The position numbers and the translations under genes are program-made. A model generated the notes under the pieces. That model worked only from the letters and a program-made list of their open reading frames with translations, did no database searches and had not been told where the DNA came from. DNA of 16,098 bases from Pseudopedobacter sp038237895 (GTDB lineage: Bacteria; Bacteroidota; Bacteroidia; Sphingobacteriales; Sphingobacteriaceae): the NCBI GenBank assembly GCA_038237895.1, contig JBBRYE010000083.1:1-16098 (forward strand). Direction: 5' to 3'. Below are positions 7,627 through 13,810 of this stretch, in pieces. Numbering within the stretch: the first letter of the stretch is position 1; each line of letters starts with the position of its first letter.

Positions 7627-7635
7627 TTTGTTTGA

Positions 7636-7663
7636 GTTTTAGGTATTAAGTTTTAGGTAGTAA
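7636..7663. repeat. Tandem 14-bp repeat, two copies
   Basis: GTTTTAGGTATTAA (7636-7649) is followed directly by GTTTTAGGTAGTAA (7650-7663), which differs by one base. It lies just upstream of the SRPBCC gene. Related TTTTAGGTATTAAG arrays are familiar from intergenic DNA of this phylum, from memory only. Confidence 0.6.
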
Positions 7664-7817
7664 GTGAAAAATAAAAAGTGCAGAATATTTAAATAAAAAA
7701 AGCATCCAAAATTAATCTGAATGCTCAAAATTACATTATTTAAGCTTAAGGCAAAAAGCTGAGTGCAACATTTTAAATTAAAATTATGTGCGTTAGCATT
7801 TGGCTTTAAGCCATTTT

Positions 7818-8030
7818 TTAGCTTTTCTTAGCGGTTACTAAAACCACAACACCTGCTACTAAAATTATCCCACCAGCATAAGGCGGCCAATTAACTGTTT
7901 CTTGTCTATCAGCCGAAATTTGTATTGGTCCAGCATCTACCACTTTTTCTTTTTTAGTGTAAGAGAAACCTCCCCAAATTAACATTGCTATTCCCACAAC
8001 GATTAAAATAATTCCTACTGTTTTGTTCAT
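7818..8030 (-). CDS. Small two-helix membrane protein of unknown function
   Basis: A 70-residue protein with two hydrophobic helices, residues about 4-23 (VGIILIVVGIAMLIWGGFSY) and 50-66 (PYAGGIILVAGVVVLVTA). A 25-residue charged-polar loop containing KKEKVVDAGPIQISADRQETVNWPP joins them, and the C-terminus is KKS. Gly-rich helices and the loop pattern resemble small DUF3185-like membrane proteins of Bacteroidota, but I cannot assign a family firmly. It stands alone between a gene-poor stretch (7627-7817) and the lipoprotein gene. A 5-bp stem with a 3-base loop (TGGCT-TTA-AGCCA, 7801-7813) follows the stop and may be a weak terminator. No function is proposed. Confidence 0.7.
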   Translation of the reverse strand: MNKTVGIILIVVGIAMLIWGGFSYTKKEKVVDAGPIQISADRQETVNWPPYAGGIILVAGVVVLVTAKKS

Positions 8031-8109
8031 GATAATTTGTTTTAGTTTAACATCATGATTAAGTCAAACACTATACCACTAAATTGTTATTAAAAATTGC
8101 TATGATTTT

Positions 8110-8934
8110 TCAAAAACGGTAGCCTAGTAAAAGTTTAGCCCCATAATTAACATCAGTGCCTAGTTCTATTGAGGTAAATATCTTTTTATATTTTACGAAA
8201 TAACTAGCCACAACACAACCACCTTTTTTATTTATTTCTGAAGAACCTCTCCCAATGTTTCTATAACTATTGTTAAAATTGAAAGTATTTCCAAAAAAAA
8301 ATCTAAATGATATTTCTAGATCTTTAATATCAAATGCTTCTCTTTTTATTACCTCCGTAGATAGACCTGTTGTTAAAAAATTTCTTTGGTTAGTAACATA
8401 AATTCTTACTGGAGAATCAGAAATATTGCTTTTGTAAAGATCAGAACGATAGTCTGCATAATCTCCATTTTCAATTGAAAATGCACTTTCCCAATTTATA
8501 AACCTAAAAGTTGTTTTTCCGTTATCAGAAATAGCATGATAACCTAAAGTAGTTCTGATACCAATATTATTGAGGTTTTTATTGAAATTAGCTATTGGTT
8601 TGCTATTTGGATAATTGTTGGTTTTTGTAATCGAATCTTTATAGACAGCCTTTCCAAAACTTCCAAATAATCCATACCCAAAATTAATGTTCTTAAAACT
8701 ATGACCTCTACTAATATTTAGATTACCCATATAAAAATTTAAGTGACCATTTGTTGATGTTGCTGTTTGATAACCGCCTGAAATATAGATTTTTGATGAA
8801 GAGGAATCTTGATAAAAAGGTCTAGGAATATATCCAATATTATTTTGACCGGTTACTGGTGGTGTAATATATCTAGTACAAGAAGTTACAAATAAAATGG
8901 TCAAAATTGAAAACGTAGTTAAGTAGACTTTCAT
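8110..8934 (-). CDS. Predicted outer-membrane lipoprotein with barrel-like C-terminus
   Basis: A 274-residue secreted protein I do not recognise by family. Residues 1-18 are a lipoprotein signal, and Cys19 in LFVTSC fits the lipobox. The body has many alternating polar-hydrophobic segments rich in Gly, Asn, Ser and aromatic residues: KIYISGGYQ, NFGYGLFGSF, GIRTTLGYHA, LEISFRFFFG and IFTSIELGTDVNYGAKLLLGYRF. This suggests about eight to twelve amphipathic beta strands, and it ends in Phe as many outer-membrane barrels do. A likely place is the outer membrane, lipid-anchored at its N-terminus. It starts 48 bases after the acyl-CoA dehydrogenase stop, so read-through is possible, but no functional link is evident. 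Asn- and Ser-rich composition contrasts with the neighbouring enzymes. Confidence 0.7.
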   Translation of the reverse strand: MKVYLTTFSILTILFVTSCTRYITPPVTGQNNIGYIPRPFYQDSSSSKIYISGGYQTATSTNGHLNFYMGNLNISRGHSFKNINFGYGLFGSFGKAVYKDSITKTNNYPNSKPIANFNKNLNNIGIRTTLGYHAISDNGKTTFRFINWESAFSIENGDYADYRSDLYKSNISDSPVRIYVTNQRNFLTTGLSTEVIKREAFDIKDLEISFRFFFGNTFNFNNSYRNIGRGSSEINKKGGCVVASYFVKYKKIFTSIELGTDVNYGAKLLLGYRF

Positions 8935-8982
8935 TATGACTTTATACGCTTAAATGATTACTAATGCTACATTAAGTTTTTG

Positions 8983-10188
8983 TTAACTAAAAGCATTCTC
9001 TCCAGTAATATCCATTCCGGTAATTAGCAAATGAATATCATGAGTTCCTTCATAAGTGATTACAGATTCTAAATTCATCATGTGGCGCATAATTGGATAT
9101 TCACCTGTAATGCCCATTCCTCCTAACATTTGTCTTGCTTCTCTTGCAATAGTTATAGCAGTTTCAACAGAATTTCTTTTTGCCATAGATATTTGAGCTG
9201 GAGTTGCTCTGTCTTCATTTTTTAAAATGCCTAATCGCCATGCCAATAATTGTCCTTTGGTGATTTCCGTAATCATTTCTGCCAATTTTTTTTGTTGAAG
9301 TTGGAAAGCTGCAATGGGTTTTCCAAATTGTTCTCGTTCTTTGGTGTAACGCAATGCCGTATCATAACAATCCATTGCTGCACCCAAAGCGCCCCAAGCA
9401 ATTCCAAATCTGGCTTGATTTAAACAACTTAGTGGACCTTTTAATCCCTTTACATTGGGTAAAATATTTTCTTTAGGGATGATCATATTGTCAAAAACTA
9501 ATTCGCCGGTTGCAGATGCTCTTAACGACCATTTGTTATGGGTTTCTGGTGTGGTAAAACCTTCCATGCCTCTTTCAACAATAACACCTCTCACAATTCC
9601 TACTTCATCTTTTGCCCAAACAACCGCAATATCTGCAAACGGAGCATTAGAAATCCACATTTTTGCGCCGTTTAAAATAAAATTATTTCCGTCTTTTTTG
9701 ATGTTGGTTGTCATACCCGCCGGGTCGGAACCGTGGTTGGGTTCTGTTAAGCCAAAGCAGCCCATTAATTCTCCTGTAGCTAATTTTGGAAGATATTTTA
9801 GGCGTTGCTCTTCAGAACCAAAAGCATAAATTGGATACATTACTAAAGAACCTTGTACAGATGCGGCCGAACGAATGCCAGAATCGCCACGTTCAATTTC
9901 CTGCATAATAATACCATAAGAAATATAATCTAAACCAGCACCACCATATTTTGTAGGAATAGTTGGACCAAAAGCACCAATTTCTCCCAATCCTTTAATT
10001 AAGTGTTTAGGGAATTCTGCATTTTGAGCGTAACTTTCAATCACAGGAGAAACCTCTGCTTTTACCCAATCCCTAACCGATTTTCTAATCAGTTTCTGTT
10101 CTTCAGTTAATAATTCATCCATTAAATAATAATCTGGATGTTGGTATAAATCTTTTTTATTAGATTTTTGAATTGGTAATTGGCTCAT
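8983..10188 (-). CDS. gcdH: Acyl-CoA dehydrogenase, glutaryl-CoA dehydrogenase type
   Basis: FAD enzyme of the acyl-CoA dehydrogenase family, 401 residues, most like glutaryl-CoA dehydrogenase (oxidative decarboxylation of glutaryl-CoA to crotonyl-CoA, in lysine and tryptophan breakdown). Evidence for the subtype: IRSAASVQGSLVMYPIYAFGSEEQ (105-128), in which Arg106 matches the Arg that binds the glutaryl carboxylate. Also seen are CFGLTEPNHGSDP (144-156, FAD/substrate loop), KWSLRASATGE (219-229), and CLNQARFGIAWGALGA (255-270). The catalytic base is Glu380 in TYEGTHDIH (378-386), at the place of Glu370 in the human enzyme. The partner electron acceptor is ETF. The ATG at 10188 gives the usual length. 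The subtype is inferred from remembered sequence similarity; a butyryl-type enzyme is less likely. Confidence 0.88.
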   Translation of the reverse strand: MSQLPIQKSNKKDLYQHPDYYLMDELLTEEQKLIRKSVRDWVKAEVSPVIESYAQNAEFPKHLIKGLGEIGAFGPTIPTKYGGAGLDYISYGIIMQEIERGDSGIRSAASVQGSLVMYPIYAFGSEEQRLKYLPKLATGELMGCFGLTEPNHGSDPAGMTTNIKKDGNNFILNGAKMWISNAPFADIAVVWAKDEVGIVRGVIVERGMEGFTTPETHNKWSLRASATGELVFDNMIIPKENILPNVKGLKGPLSCLNQARFGIAWGALGAAMDCYDTALRYTKEREQFGKPIAAFQLQQKKLAEMITEITKGQLLAWRLGILKNEDRATPAQISMAKRNSVETAITIAREARQMLGGMGITGEYPIMRHMMNLESVITYEGTHDIHLLITGMDITGENAFS

Positions 10189-10228
10189 GATTTTTATAAA
10201 ACTTAAAATTGAGTTCGATATTTTACGT

Positions 10229-10300
10229 TAACGGTTGTAGTGGCATCCTTTTTTGCTTTTACCGCAAAAGATACATCCGCAAGTTGGCAGAGTTTAAAAC
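10229..10300. repeat. Candidate dispersed palindromic intergenic element
   Basis: Between the divergent gcdH and folB genes is a more GC-balanced patch starting near GTTAACGGTTGTAGTGG. It centres on an inverted repeat, TTTTGC (10251-10256), a 7-base loop, and GCAAAA (10264-10269). It then runs into ATACATCCGCAAGTTGGCAG. It has no ORF. From memory, GTAGTGGCATCCTTTTTTGC-type patches recur between genes of Sphingobacteriaceae. The copy number here was not checked and no second copy is in the window. Confidence 0.4.
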
Positions 10301-10395
10301 GCATTAATTTATTTTATATAATAGGTTATTATCTTTAAAAATAAGCTTAAAAACCAATCTTAACAAATTAAATATAACAAATCGAAAACCTTTAT

Positions 10396-10426
10396 TTTGA
10401 TTTACATTCAATTACCATCATATTTG
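10396..10426 (+). promoter_or_regulatory. Promoter candidate for folB
   Basis: A TTTG at 10396-10399, then 19 bases, then CATATTTG (10419-10426). This matches the Bacteroidota TTTG/TAnnTTTG layout with one mismatch at the first base of the -7 box. The box ends only four bases before the folB ATG, which would leave almost no leader. Confidence 0.45.
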
Positions 10427-10430
10427 GATA

Positions 10431-10796
10431 ATGGGTAAAACGATTAGGAAAATTGGTTTAGAAGGTGTGAAATTTAACGCTGCAATTGGTTATTTTGAAG
10501 AAGAGCGGATTTTTAAAAACAATTTTTTGTTAGATGTTTTTGTTTCTTTTGAGGACAAGAATAGCGTTAATGATGAATTGAAAAATACCATCAATTATGT
10601 TTCGCTTTATGAAATTTGTGCCTCATCATTTGATAAGGAAAGTAATTTAATTGAAACCGTTGCCCAGGAAATTTTAGAGAATATCAAAATTAAATTCCCC
10701 ACTTTAGAGCATATCAACATCAAAATAAAAAAATTGAATCCTCCTATAAAAGCTCAAATTAAAAACTCTTTTGTAGAGTTAGATTATTCAAAGTAA
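10431..10796 (+). CDS. folB: Dihydroneopterin aldolase
   Basis: Cleaves 7,8-dihydroneopterin to 6-hydroxymethyl-dihydropterin and glycolaldehyde in folate synthesis; a cytosolic enzyme that forms octamers. The 121-residue protein has the family layout. IGLEGVKFNAAIGYFEEER (8-26) carries the pterin-side Glu, and NYVSLYEI (55-62) carries the catalytic-site Tyr56. LIETVAQEIL (73-82) holds the substrate-binding Glu75, and KIKKLNPPI (98-106) has the active-site lysine near residue 100-101. The length is normal. It is a single gene, not fused to folK. A good promoter-like sequence ends a few bases before the ATG, so either the mRNA is nearly leaderless or the promoter call is wrong; there is no suitable later start. 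The gap to the next + gene is 166 bases, so folB may be monocistronic. Confidence 0.92.
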   Translation: MGKTIRKIGLEGVKFNAAIGYFEEERIFKNNFLLDVFVSFEDKNSVNDELKNTINYVSLYEICASSFDKESNLIETVAQEILENIKIKFPTLEHINIKIKKLNPPIKAQIKNSFVELDYSK

Positions 10797-10962
10797 ATTT
10801 TTATCAAGATTTCAATTGACTTTTGCCTATATATTTTCTTGCTTTTACTAAAGTGAATTTTTTAAATTCTCATGATAATGAGTTAATTTCTGTAAATAAT
10901 TTATCAACAAATACTTATTTTTTATTCAATTTTTTGCACCTTTAAAATCTAACTATTAAGAT

Positions 10963-11313
10963 ATGAAATTGATAATCAGTTGTTTGTTTTTAATAAGTTC
11001 ATTATTTACCTCAGAAATTGTTACTAAAACAGGCAGAGCAACTTACTACGCTAGTAAATTTAATGGTAGAAGAACTACAAGTGGTGAAATCTTCAGAAAC
11101 AAAAAATTTACTTGCGCCCATAAAACTTTACCCTTTGGTACACAGGTAAAAGTTACTAATTTGAATAATGATAAATCGGTAATTGTAATTGTAAATGATC
11201 GTGGTCCTTACGGGAAAAACATGTTAATAGACCTTTCACAATCGGCAGCAAAAGAAATTGGATTGTACGGAAAAGGTGTTGTTGATTGTGAGATTGAATA
11301 CGAATTGAAATAA
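10963..11313 (+). CDS. RlpA-like double-psi beta-barrel protein
   Basis: A short secreted member of the RlpA family, whose longer members are septal-ring lytic transglycosylases cutting peptidoglycan strands that lack stem peptides. The 116-residue protein has an N-terminal signal (about residues 1-17) and then one DPBB domain. The DPBB motifs are GRATYYASKFNGRRTTSGE (24-42), FTCAHKTLPFGTQVKVTN (49-66), VNDRGPYG (77-84, with the conserved Asp79) and IDLSQSAAKEIG (89-100). Cys51 and Cys109 could form a disulfide. It lacks the C-terminal SPOR domain of E. coli RlpA and has no lipobox, so it is probably a free periplasmic protein and not a septum-targeted one. It is 47 bases from msrB and may share its transcript. 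Catalysis has not been shown for such short forms, so the enzyme role is inference. Confidence 0.87.
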   Translation: MKLIISCLFLISSLFTSEIVTKTGRATYYASKFNGRRTTSGEIFRNKKFTCAHKTLPFGTQVKVTNLNNDKSVIVIVNDRGPYGKNMLIDLSQSAAKEIGLYGKGVVDCEIEYELK

Positions 11314-11360
11314 AATTTATTTCAGTATAAACTTTCCTCCAAAAAATTCGTTTTTAGGTT

Positions 11361-11729
11361 ATGAAATTTAATGAATTAACTCCAGAAGAAGCTTATGTTA
11401 TTAAAAATAAAGGTACCGAAAGGCCTTTTGTTGGAGAATATACAAGCTTAAAAGAAGCTGGAACATATATCTGTCGCCAATGCGATACCCCACTTTATAA
11501 ATCAGAGGATAAATTTGAATCACATTGTGGCTGGCCAAGTTTTGATGATGAAATCCCGGGAGCGGTTAAAAGAGTTGCAGATGCAGACGGAAGACGAGTT
11601 GAAATAGTTTGTGCCAATTGCGGTGGACATTTAGGTCATGTTTTTGAAGGCGAAAGATTGACAGAAAAAAACACCAGACATTGTGTAAATTCTTTAAGCA
11701 TGAAGTTTATCCCGAAAGAAGAAAATTAA
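11361..11729 (+). CDS. msrB: Peptide-methionine (R)-S-oxide reductase MsrB
   Basis: Reduces methionine-R-sulfoxide in proteins using thioredoxin. The 122-residue protein starts with the family's FNELTPEEAYVIKNKGTERPFVGEY and has both zinc-site pairs, Cys38/Cys41 (CRQC) and Cys84/Cys87 (CANC). SHCGWPSFDDEI (54-65) carries Cys56 at the resolving position. GGHLGHVFEG (88-97) and the catalytic Cys108 in RHCVNSLSMKF follow. All key residues are present and the length is typical of a cytosolic stand-alone MsrB without an MsrA domain; no signal peptide is seen. It follows the RlpA-like gene by 47 bases on the same strand. Its 3' end faces the redoxin gene across a perfect 19-bp hairpin. Confidence 0.95.
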   Translation: MKFNELTPEEAYVIKNKGTERPFVGEYTSLKEAGTYICRQCDTPLYKSEDKFESHCGWPSFDDEIPGAVKRVADADGRRVEIVCANCGGHLGHVFEGERLTEKNTRHCVNSLSMKFIPKEEN

Positions 11730-11761
11730 ATTCTACAAAAAAAACCAAAGAAATTTTTTAG

Positions 11762-11806
11762 AAACTCAAATAATAAATTTCAAATCAAAATTTATTATTT
11801 GAGTTT
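11762..11806. terminator. Long perfect hairpin between convergent genes
   Basis: AAACTCAAATAATAAATTT (11762-11780) is exactly complementary to 11788-11806, with a 7-base loop CAAATCA. It lies 32 bases after the msrB stop, and its right arm covers the last four sense codons and the stop of the redoxin gene (-). No T tract follows on the + strand, so the terminator role is plausible but not canonical. Confidence 0.6.
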
Positions 11807-12343
11807 AGCTAATTCTTGCTTTACTTTGGTATTGTAAATTGTCATAATTTTTTCAGTTACTTTTTTCTTGTCAATTGGGCCACCAAATGAAACATATATT
11901 ACTTTCCCAAGGCTGTTAATAATAAACGTAGCAGGAAAACCACTTTGATAATTCATTTGAGAAGCCTTAACTCTATCTATAGCAATTACTGGAAAATCAA
12001 CTTTAAATTTTTCGACGTTTTTCTTAATCTTTTCTAGGTTATCTGTATTGAAAGATAAAAACTGAAAATTTTTATTGGATTTGTTAGCTTCATAAAGTTT
12101 ATTAAATCCTTCTAATTCGGCAATACAGGGAGAGCAAGCTTCGAACCAAAAATTTATCACTGTTACTTTATTTAATAAATTCTTATTTGTTAGCGTGTCA
12201 ATTTTAAAATTTACATAATCTTTATTTAGGATTTCCGTTTCCTTTTTTTTCAGAGGACTTGGAATTATATTTTCTTGTGAAAATGAAAACTTAGCAATAA
12301 AAATCAGGAGAAAAGCTAGGGTTAATTTTTTAAATGTTTTCAT
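11795..12343 (-). CDS. Secreted thioredoxin-like (TlpA/AhpC-TSA) protein
   Basis: A 182-residue thiol-disulfide oxidoreductase of the periplasm. Residues 1-22 form a signal peptide (basic start, hydrophobic core, FSFSQ end). The thioredoxin fold follows: VTVINFWFEACSPCIAEL (60-77) has the active-site pair Cys70 and Cys73 in a CSPC arrangement, and GFPATFIIN (135-143) holds the cis-proline Pro137. Phe replaces the usual Trp-Ala of WCxxC (FWFEACSPC), as in many TlpA/ResA-like proteins. Possible roles are reduction of apocytochrome c or of other periplasmic disulfides; the sequence does not decide between them. It starts 15 bases after the VOC gene stop, so the two are likely co-transcribed. The last codons overlap the hairpin shared with msrB. 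Confidence 0.87.
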   Translation of the reverse strand: MKTFKKLTLAFLLIFIAKFSFSQENIIPSPLKKKETEILNKDYVNFKIDTLTNKNLLNKVTVINFWFEACSPCIAELEGFNKLYEANKSNKNFQFLSFNTDNLEKIKKNVEKFKVDFPVIAIDRVKASQMNYQSGFPATFIINSLGKVIYVSFGGPIDKKKVTEKIMTIYNTKVKQELAKLK

Positions 12344-12358
12344 AATTTATTTTCGATT

Positions 12359-12853
12359 TTAATCTTCTAACTCCATTAATAAATCTTCTAAATCAAGAGC
12401 TTTTGTAAACATGGTTAATGAGCAATTAATATCTGTTGGCCAAAGTTCTTTAGCTCTATCCCAATAAAGTTCTACTCCATTTCCATCAGGATCATCCAAA
12501 TATAATGCTTCTGAAACTCCATGGTCGCTTGCGCCTGTCATTGGGTATTTTGCATTGTGAATACGCCAAAAAATTGCAGCTAAATCTTTTCTTGTGGGAT
12601 ATAAAATTGCCGTGTGATACAAGCCAACATTATTAACAGATGCAGGCGGTAAACCTTTACTATGCCAAGTATTTAAACCAATATGATGATGATAACCACC
12701 AGCCGAAATAAAAGCCGCTTGATTTCCATATAACATCGTCACTTCAAAACCCAATAAATCTCTATAAAACTCAAGGGATTTTTCCAAATCACTTACTTTT
12801 AAATGAACATGACCTATTTTTGTTTGGGAGGGAATTTTATAATTTTTATCCAT
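12359..12853 (-). CDS. VOC family (glyoxalase/extradiol dioxygenase-like) protein
   Basis: A 164-residue metalloprotein of the vicinal-oxygen-chelate superfamily, like the N-terminal half of CatE-type catechol 2,3-dioxygenases. The first beta-alpha-beta-beta-beta unit has GHVHLKVSDLEKSLEFYRDLLGF (14-36) with His15/His17, and AAFISAGGYHHHIGLNTW (46-63). The second unit has GLYHTAILYP (77-86), HGVSEALYLDDPDGNGVELYWD (111-132) with His111, and Glu128 as the usual last metal ligand. A tail of about 30 residues ends in an acidic helix (LDLEDLLMELED). CatE proteins are about twice as long, so this is a single-module relative. Substrate unknown. It precedes the redoxin gene by 15 bases in what looks like a two-gene operon. 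Confidence 0.85.
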   Translation of the reverse strand: MDKNYKIPSQTKIGHVHLKVSDLEKSLEFYRDLLGFEVTMLYGNQAAFISAGGYHHHIGLNTWHSKGLPPASVNNVGLYHTAILYPTRKDLAAIFWRIHNAKYPMTGASDHGVSEALYLDDPDGNGVELYWDRAKELWPTDINCSLTMFTKALDLEDLLMELED

Positions 12854-13081
12854 TTTGAAGTTGTGTTATGGTTATAGGAAGTCAATAATATAGGATGTAG
12901 AGATGTGTTTTGATAAAAATTAATTCTTAAATTTTTGTAAATTAACGTTTTGCTAATTTGTACTGAAATGGTATTGCCTGCAGAACCATTGTCGTACCGT
13001 ACCAAGTTAAGTAAATAAAGACGGAATTAACGTGATCCACCGTCAGCCATTTCTGTTCAAATTTGCTTCTAGCAGCTGGCA
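12854..13081. other. Non-coding stretch with short inverted repeats
   Basis: I see no supportable gene on either strand. It holds a 5-bp stem GACGG/CCGTC around a 15-base loop (13020-13044). The heptamer TAACGTG (13028-13034) is repeated inverted at 13091-13097. A 12-mer at 12979-12990 nearly matches one at 13759-13770 on the other side of the PIN module. No clear promoter or terminator is recognised. Confidence 0.4.
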
Positions 13082-13246
13082 TTATTTTGCCACGTTACTT
13101 TTTCCTTGTAATAAGATTTTATCCAAATATTCTCTTTCTTGCTCATAATTCATGTTCATGATTTCAAGACTCAATTTATCTCTAATTTCACGCATAGTTT
13201 TTATAGCATCGAATTGTTTTTTAGTTTTTTTAATCTTCGTTTCCAT
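13082..13246 (-). CDS. 54-residue ORF overlapping the PIN toxin gene, probable antitoxin
   Basis: A small ORF starting with ATG at 13244-13246 and ending with TAA at 13082-13084. An in-frame stop lies three codons upstream, so this is its first possible start. It overlaps the last 17 bases of the PIN gene in another frame, a common sign of translational coupling. The 54-residue product is strongly charged. It has a Lys-rich N-terminus (KIKKTKK), the segment QFDAIKTMREIRDKLSLEIM (11-30), and an acidic helix EQEREYLDKILLQG (35-48). Small proteins with an FDAxKxMREIRDKxS pattern are, from memory, found next to PIN genes of this type in Bacteroidota. A likely job is binding and neutralising the toxin. 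No DNA-binding fold is obvious, so autoregulation is uncertain. The gene order (toxin first) is the reverse of the usual VapBC layout. Confidence 0.65.
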   Translation of the reverse strand: METKIKKTKKQFDAIKTMREIRDKLSLEIMNMNYEQEREYLDKILLQGKSNVAK

Positions 13247-13697
13247 ATTTAATTATTTCTTTAGGAGTTCTTATTTCAATCATTTTATATCCGTTCTGAT
13301 AATTAATTCCATTATAACCTCTTATTCGGTCGAGATTTACAATGTGCTTAAAGTTCCAACTTACTAAGACGTCTGCATTTGCAAGGGTTGCTATAGCGAT
13401 GTGCTGACAGTCTGCTTTGCTCGTCTTACCAACAACTTTAGCTTCAATATATTTATCTGCAAGTTCCGTAGCTTCAGGCGACAATCTGACATCTTCTTTG
13501 AATTCTTCTGGAATATTGATAAGTAGTTCTTTTATAAATTCAGGAGCTCTAAATAGCTCGGCTAATAAAATGTCAGAAACTATTATTGTTAATTCACCAT
13601 TTTTCACACGTTCAAAAAAAGGAATTGTTTCTCTTGAAAATTCTACGTCAAAATATCCGCCGACTACCGAAGTGTCAATATAAACCCGTTGCTTCAT
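13230..13697 (-). CDS. PIN-domain (VapC-like) toxin
   Basis: A 155-residue PIN-domain protein, the fold of VapC ribonuclease toxins that cut specific RNAs such as tRNA or rRNA in a Mg/Mn-dependent way. Acidic residues of the metal site are visible: Asp8 in VYIDTSVVGGYF, Glu47 in LLAELFRAP, Asp96 in SKADCQHIAIA and Asp109 in NADVLVSWNFKHI. The last is followed by the WN pair typical of this subgroup. The C-terminus GYKMIEIRTPKEII is also characteristic. The length is slightly above the 130-140 of classical VapC. No antitoxin gene lies upstream: the 113 bases to the M61 gene stop hold no ORF I can support. Instead a 54-residue ORF overlaps its 3' end. The RNA target cannot be deduced. Confidence 0.85.
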   Translation of the reverse strand: MKQRVYIDTSVVGGYFDVEFSRETIPFFERVKNGELTIIVSDILLAELFRAPEFIKELLINIPEEFKEDVRLSPEATELADKYIEAKVVGKTSKADCQHIAIATLANADVLVSWNFKHIVNLDRIRGYNGINYQNGYKMIEIRTPKEIIKYGNED

Positions 13698-13810
13698 TTG
13701 TGCTTAATGTTCGGATGAATTTACTAATAAAGTTGAAGATTTTAAAGTCTTTCAGTTTTGCAGAGCCATTCGGTTGCCCTACTGCCAATTTATATATTAT
13801 GTTGGAATCA

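Noticed and set aside
7681..7760. Hairpin AGCAT/ATGCT and TTAAGCTTAA palindrome in the gap after the small membrane protein
   Set aside because: Five-base stems in AT-rich DNA are expected by chance and no T tract is placed correctly for either neighbouring gene.
9455..9829. 124-residue ORF on + strand opposite gcdH
   Set aside because: The antisense frame of a highly conserved enzyme is open by codon bias only. The product looks like no known protein.
12814..13005. 63-residue ORF on - strand upstream of the VOC gene
   Set aside because: Low-complexity product overlapping the VOC start, with no recognisable domain.
13006..13097. Integron attC-like site downstream of the PIN module
   Set aside because: A GTTAAGT core-like heptamer and the TAACGTG/CACGTTA inverted pair are present, but the matching RYYYAAC partner and attC fold are not, and no integrase is seen.
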